From contig OX246747.1 in NCBI GenBank assembly GCA_945910005.1, positions 16,066,746-16,130,745 on the forward strand: 64,000 bases of DNA. The letters run 5' to 3'. Source of the stretch: Isoperla grammatica. Its lineage: Eukaryota; Arthropoda; Insecta; Plecoptera; Perlodidae. Both the position numbers and the translations under genes were made by a program. Positions 63,502 to 64,000 of this stretch are shown one piece after another; within the stretch, counting starts at the first letter, position 1; each line of letters starts with the position of its first letter. Under the pieces are notes generated by a model. That model was not told the DNA's origin, searched no databases, and saw only the letters and a list, made by a program, of their open reading frames with translations.

Positions 63502-64000
63502 CCAATTATTTCCAAAATGGTGAACCAGTTAATAGTAAAGTTGTTTGTTTGATATCTAGCGTGGACTCTGTGGCAAGACCACTTCTGCAGAACCTGAAAC
63601 AATTCAATGGTTCCTTTGGATGTTCATTCTGTCTTAAGGAGGGAGCTCGAGTGGCAGGCGAAGGACGGGGTTTCTCCACAGTGTATTGTGGAGTAGTAGA
63701 TGAGCTTCGAACTGAAGAACAACACTTTAGAGATGCCCAATTAGCAAATGAGACTAATAGTGCTGTTAATGGTGTAAAGGGGATACCATCTATGATGCTC
63801 TTGCCATGCTTCAACATAATTGACTCTTTCATTCCAGATTATATGCATACCGTTTAACTAGGCGTTGTAAGATGGTTTGTAAATCAGTGGTTTGAGAGTT
63901 CCAATGCAGCAAAATATTGGTACCTAGGTGGTAATTGTCACACAATAAATGAGATACTTATGGGAATCAAGCCATCATCTGAAACAACAAGACCAGCGAG
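63502..64000 (+). pseudogene. CACTA/EnSpm-like transposase fragment, second copy (cut by window end)
   Basis: Reads V-D-S-V-A-R-P-L-L-Q-N-L-K-Q-F-N-G-S-F-G-C-S-F-C-L-K-E-G, V-K-G-I-P-S-M-M-L-L and S-F-I-P-D-Y-M-H-T-V, then TAA 63855-63857, then L-G-V-V-R-W-F-V-N-Q-W-F. D-AR...FNG-GC-C...GVKG...DYMH-V-LGV is the same family as 42134-43771 but a different subfamily (FNG/GVKG rather than H-GY). The stop falls inside the DYMHxVxLGV block. Confidence 0.75.

Overview
This is animal nuclear DNA, most plausibly from a marine invertebrate. It shows no operons or bacterial gene density. It is AT-rich with trinucleotide microsatellites and GT-AG splice signals, and it is packed with metazoan transposable elements: piggyBac, hAT, Tigger/pogo, PIF/Harbinger, a CACTA-like transposase, CR1/Jockey, Tx1-like and R1-like LINEs, a Ty3/gypsy relic and two SINE families. 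The palindrome TAGGCCTA recurs throughout. An echinoderm-like deuterostome would fit, but that is a weak inference. No complete, unambiguous single-copy host gene is present. The best host-gene candidate is the 3' end of a BEN-domain gene on the + strand (38299-41956).

Layout. 1-5.1 kb: piggyBac tail, a possible LTR/primer-binding region, an exact 108-bp tandem duplication, and relics of an unidentified transposon ORF and a Tx1-like LINE. 5.8-9.2 kb: LINE reverse-transcriptase relic, hAT and Tigger relics, and a Harbinger-like element carrying a MADF ORF. 10.8-23.6 kb: non-autonomous DNA transposons (three hAT elements with 8-bp target duplications, two related foldback elements, a G/C-run element in inverted arrays), SINE copies and microsatellites. 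24.0-36.4 kb: a LINE whose ORF1 carries a TARG1/OARD1-like macro domain followed by an SGNH-esterase domain. It is split by a 9.29-kb insertion with 21-bp terminal inverted repeats and a TAG duplication, which is filled with tandem arrays. 36.4-42.0 kb: a near-identical 2.41-kb duplication carrying a BEN exon, then the last BEN exon. 42.1-43.8 kb: CACTA-like transposase relic. 45.5-53.5 kb: Ty3/gypsy relic interrupted by an almost full-length CR1-like LINE (ORF1 with SGNH domain and 21-residue tandem repeats; ORF2 with endonuclease and reverse transcriptase). 53.5-62.3 kb: dense cluster of one SINE family, with Jockey-like, R1-like and Harbinger fragments between. 63.5-64.0 kb: a second CACTA-like transposase relic running off the window.

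The main discovery candidates are the macro-domain LINE, the large TIR element that splits it, and the SINE family with a fixed, foldable 5' end. Domain assignments come from reading motifs by eye. No database search or alignment program was run.
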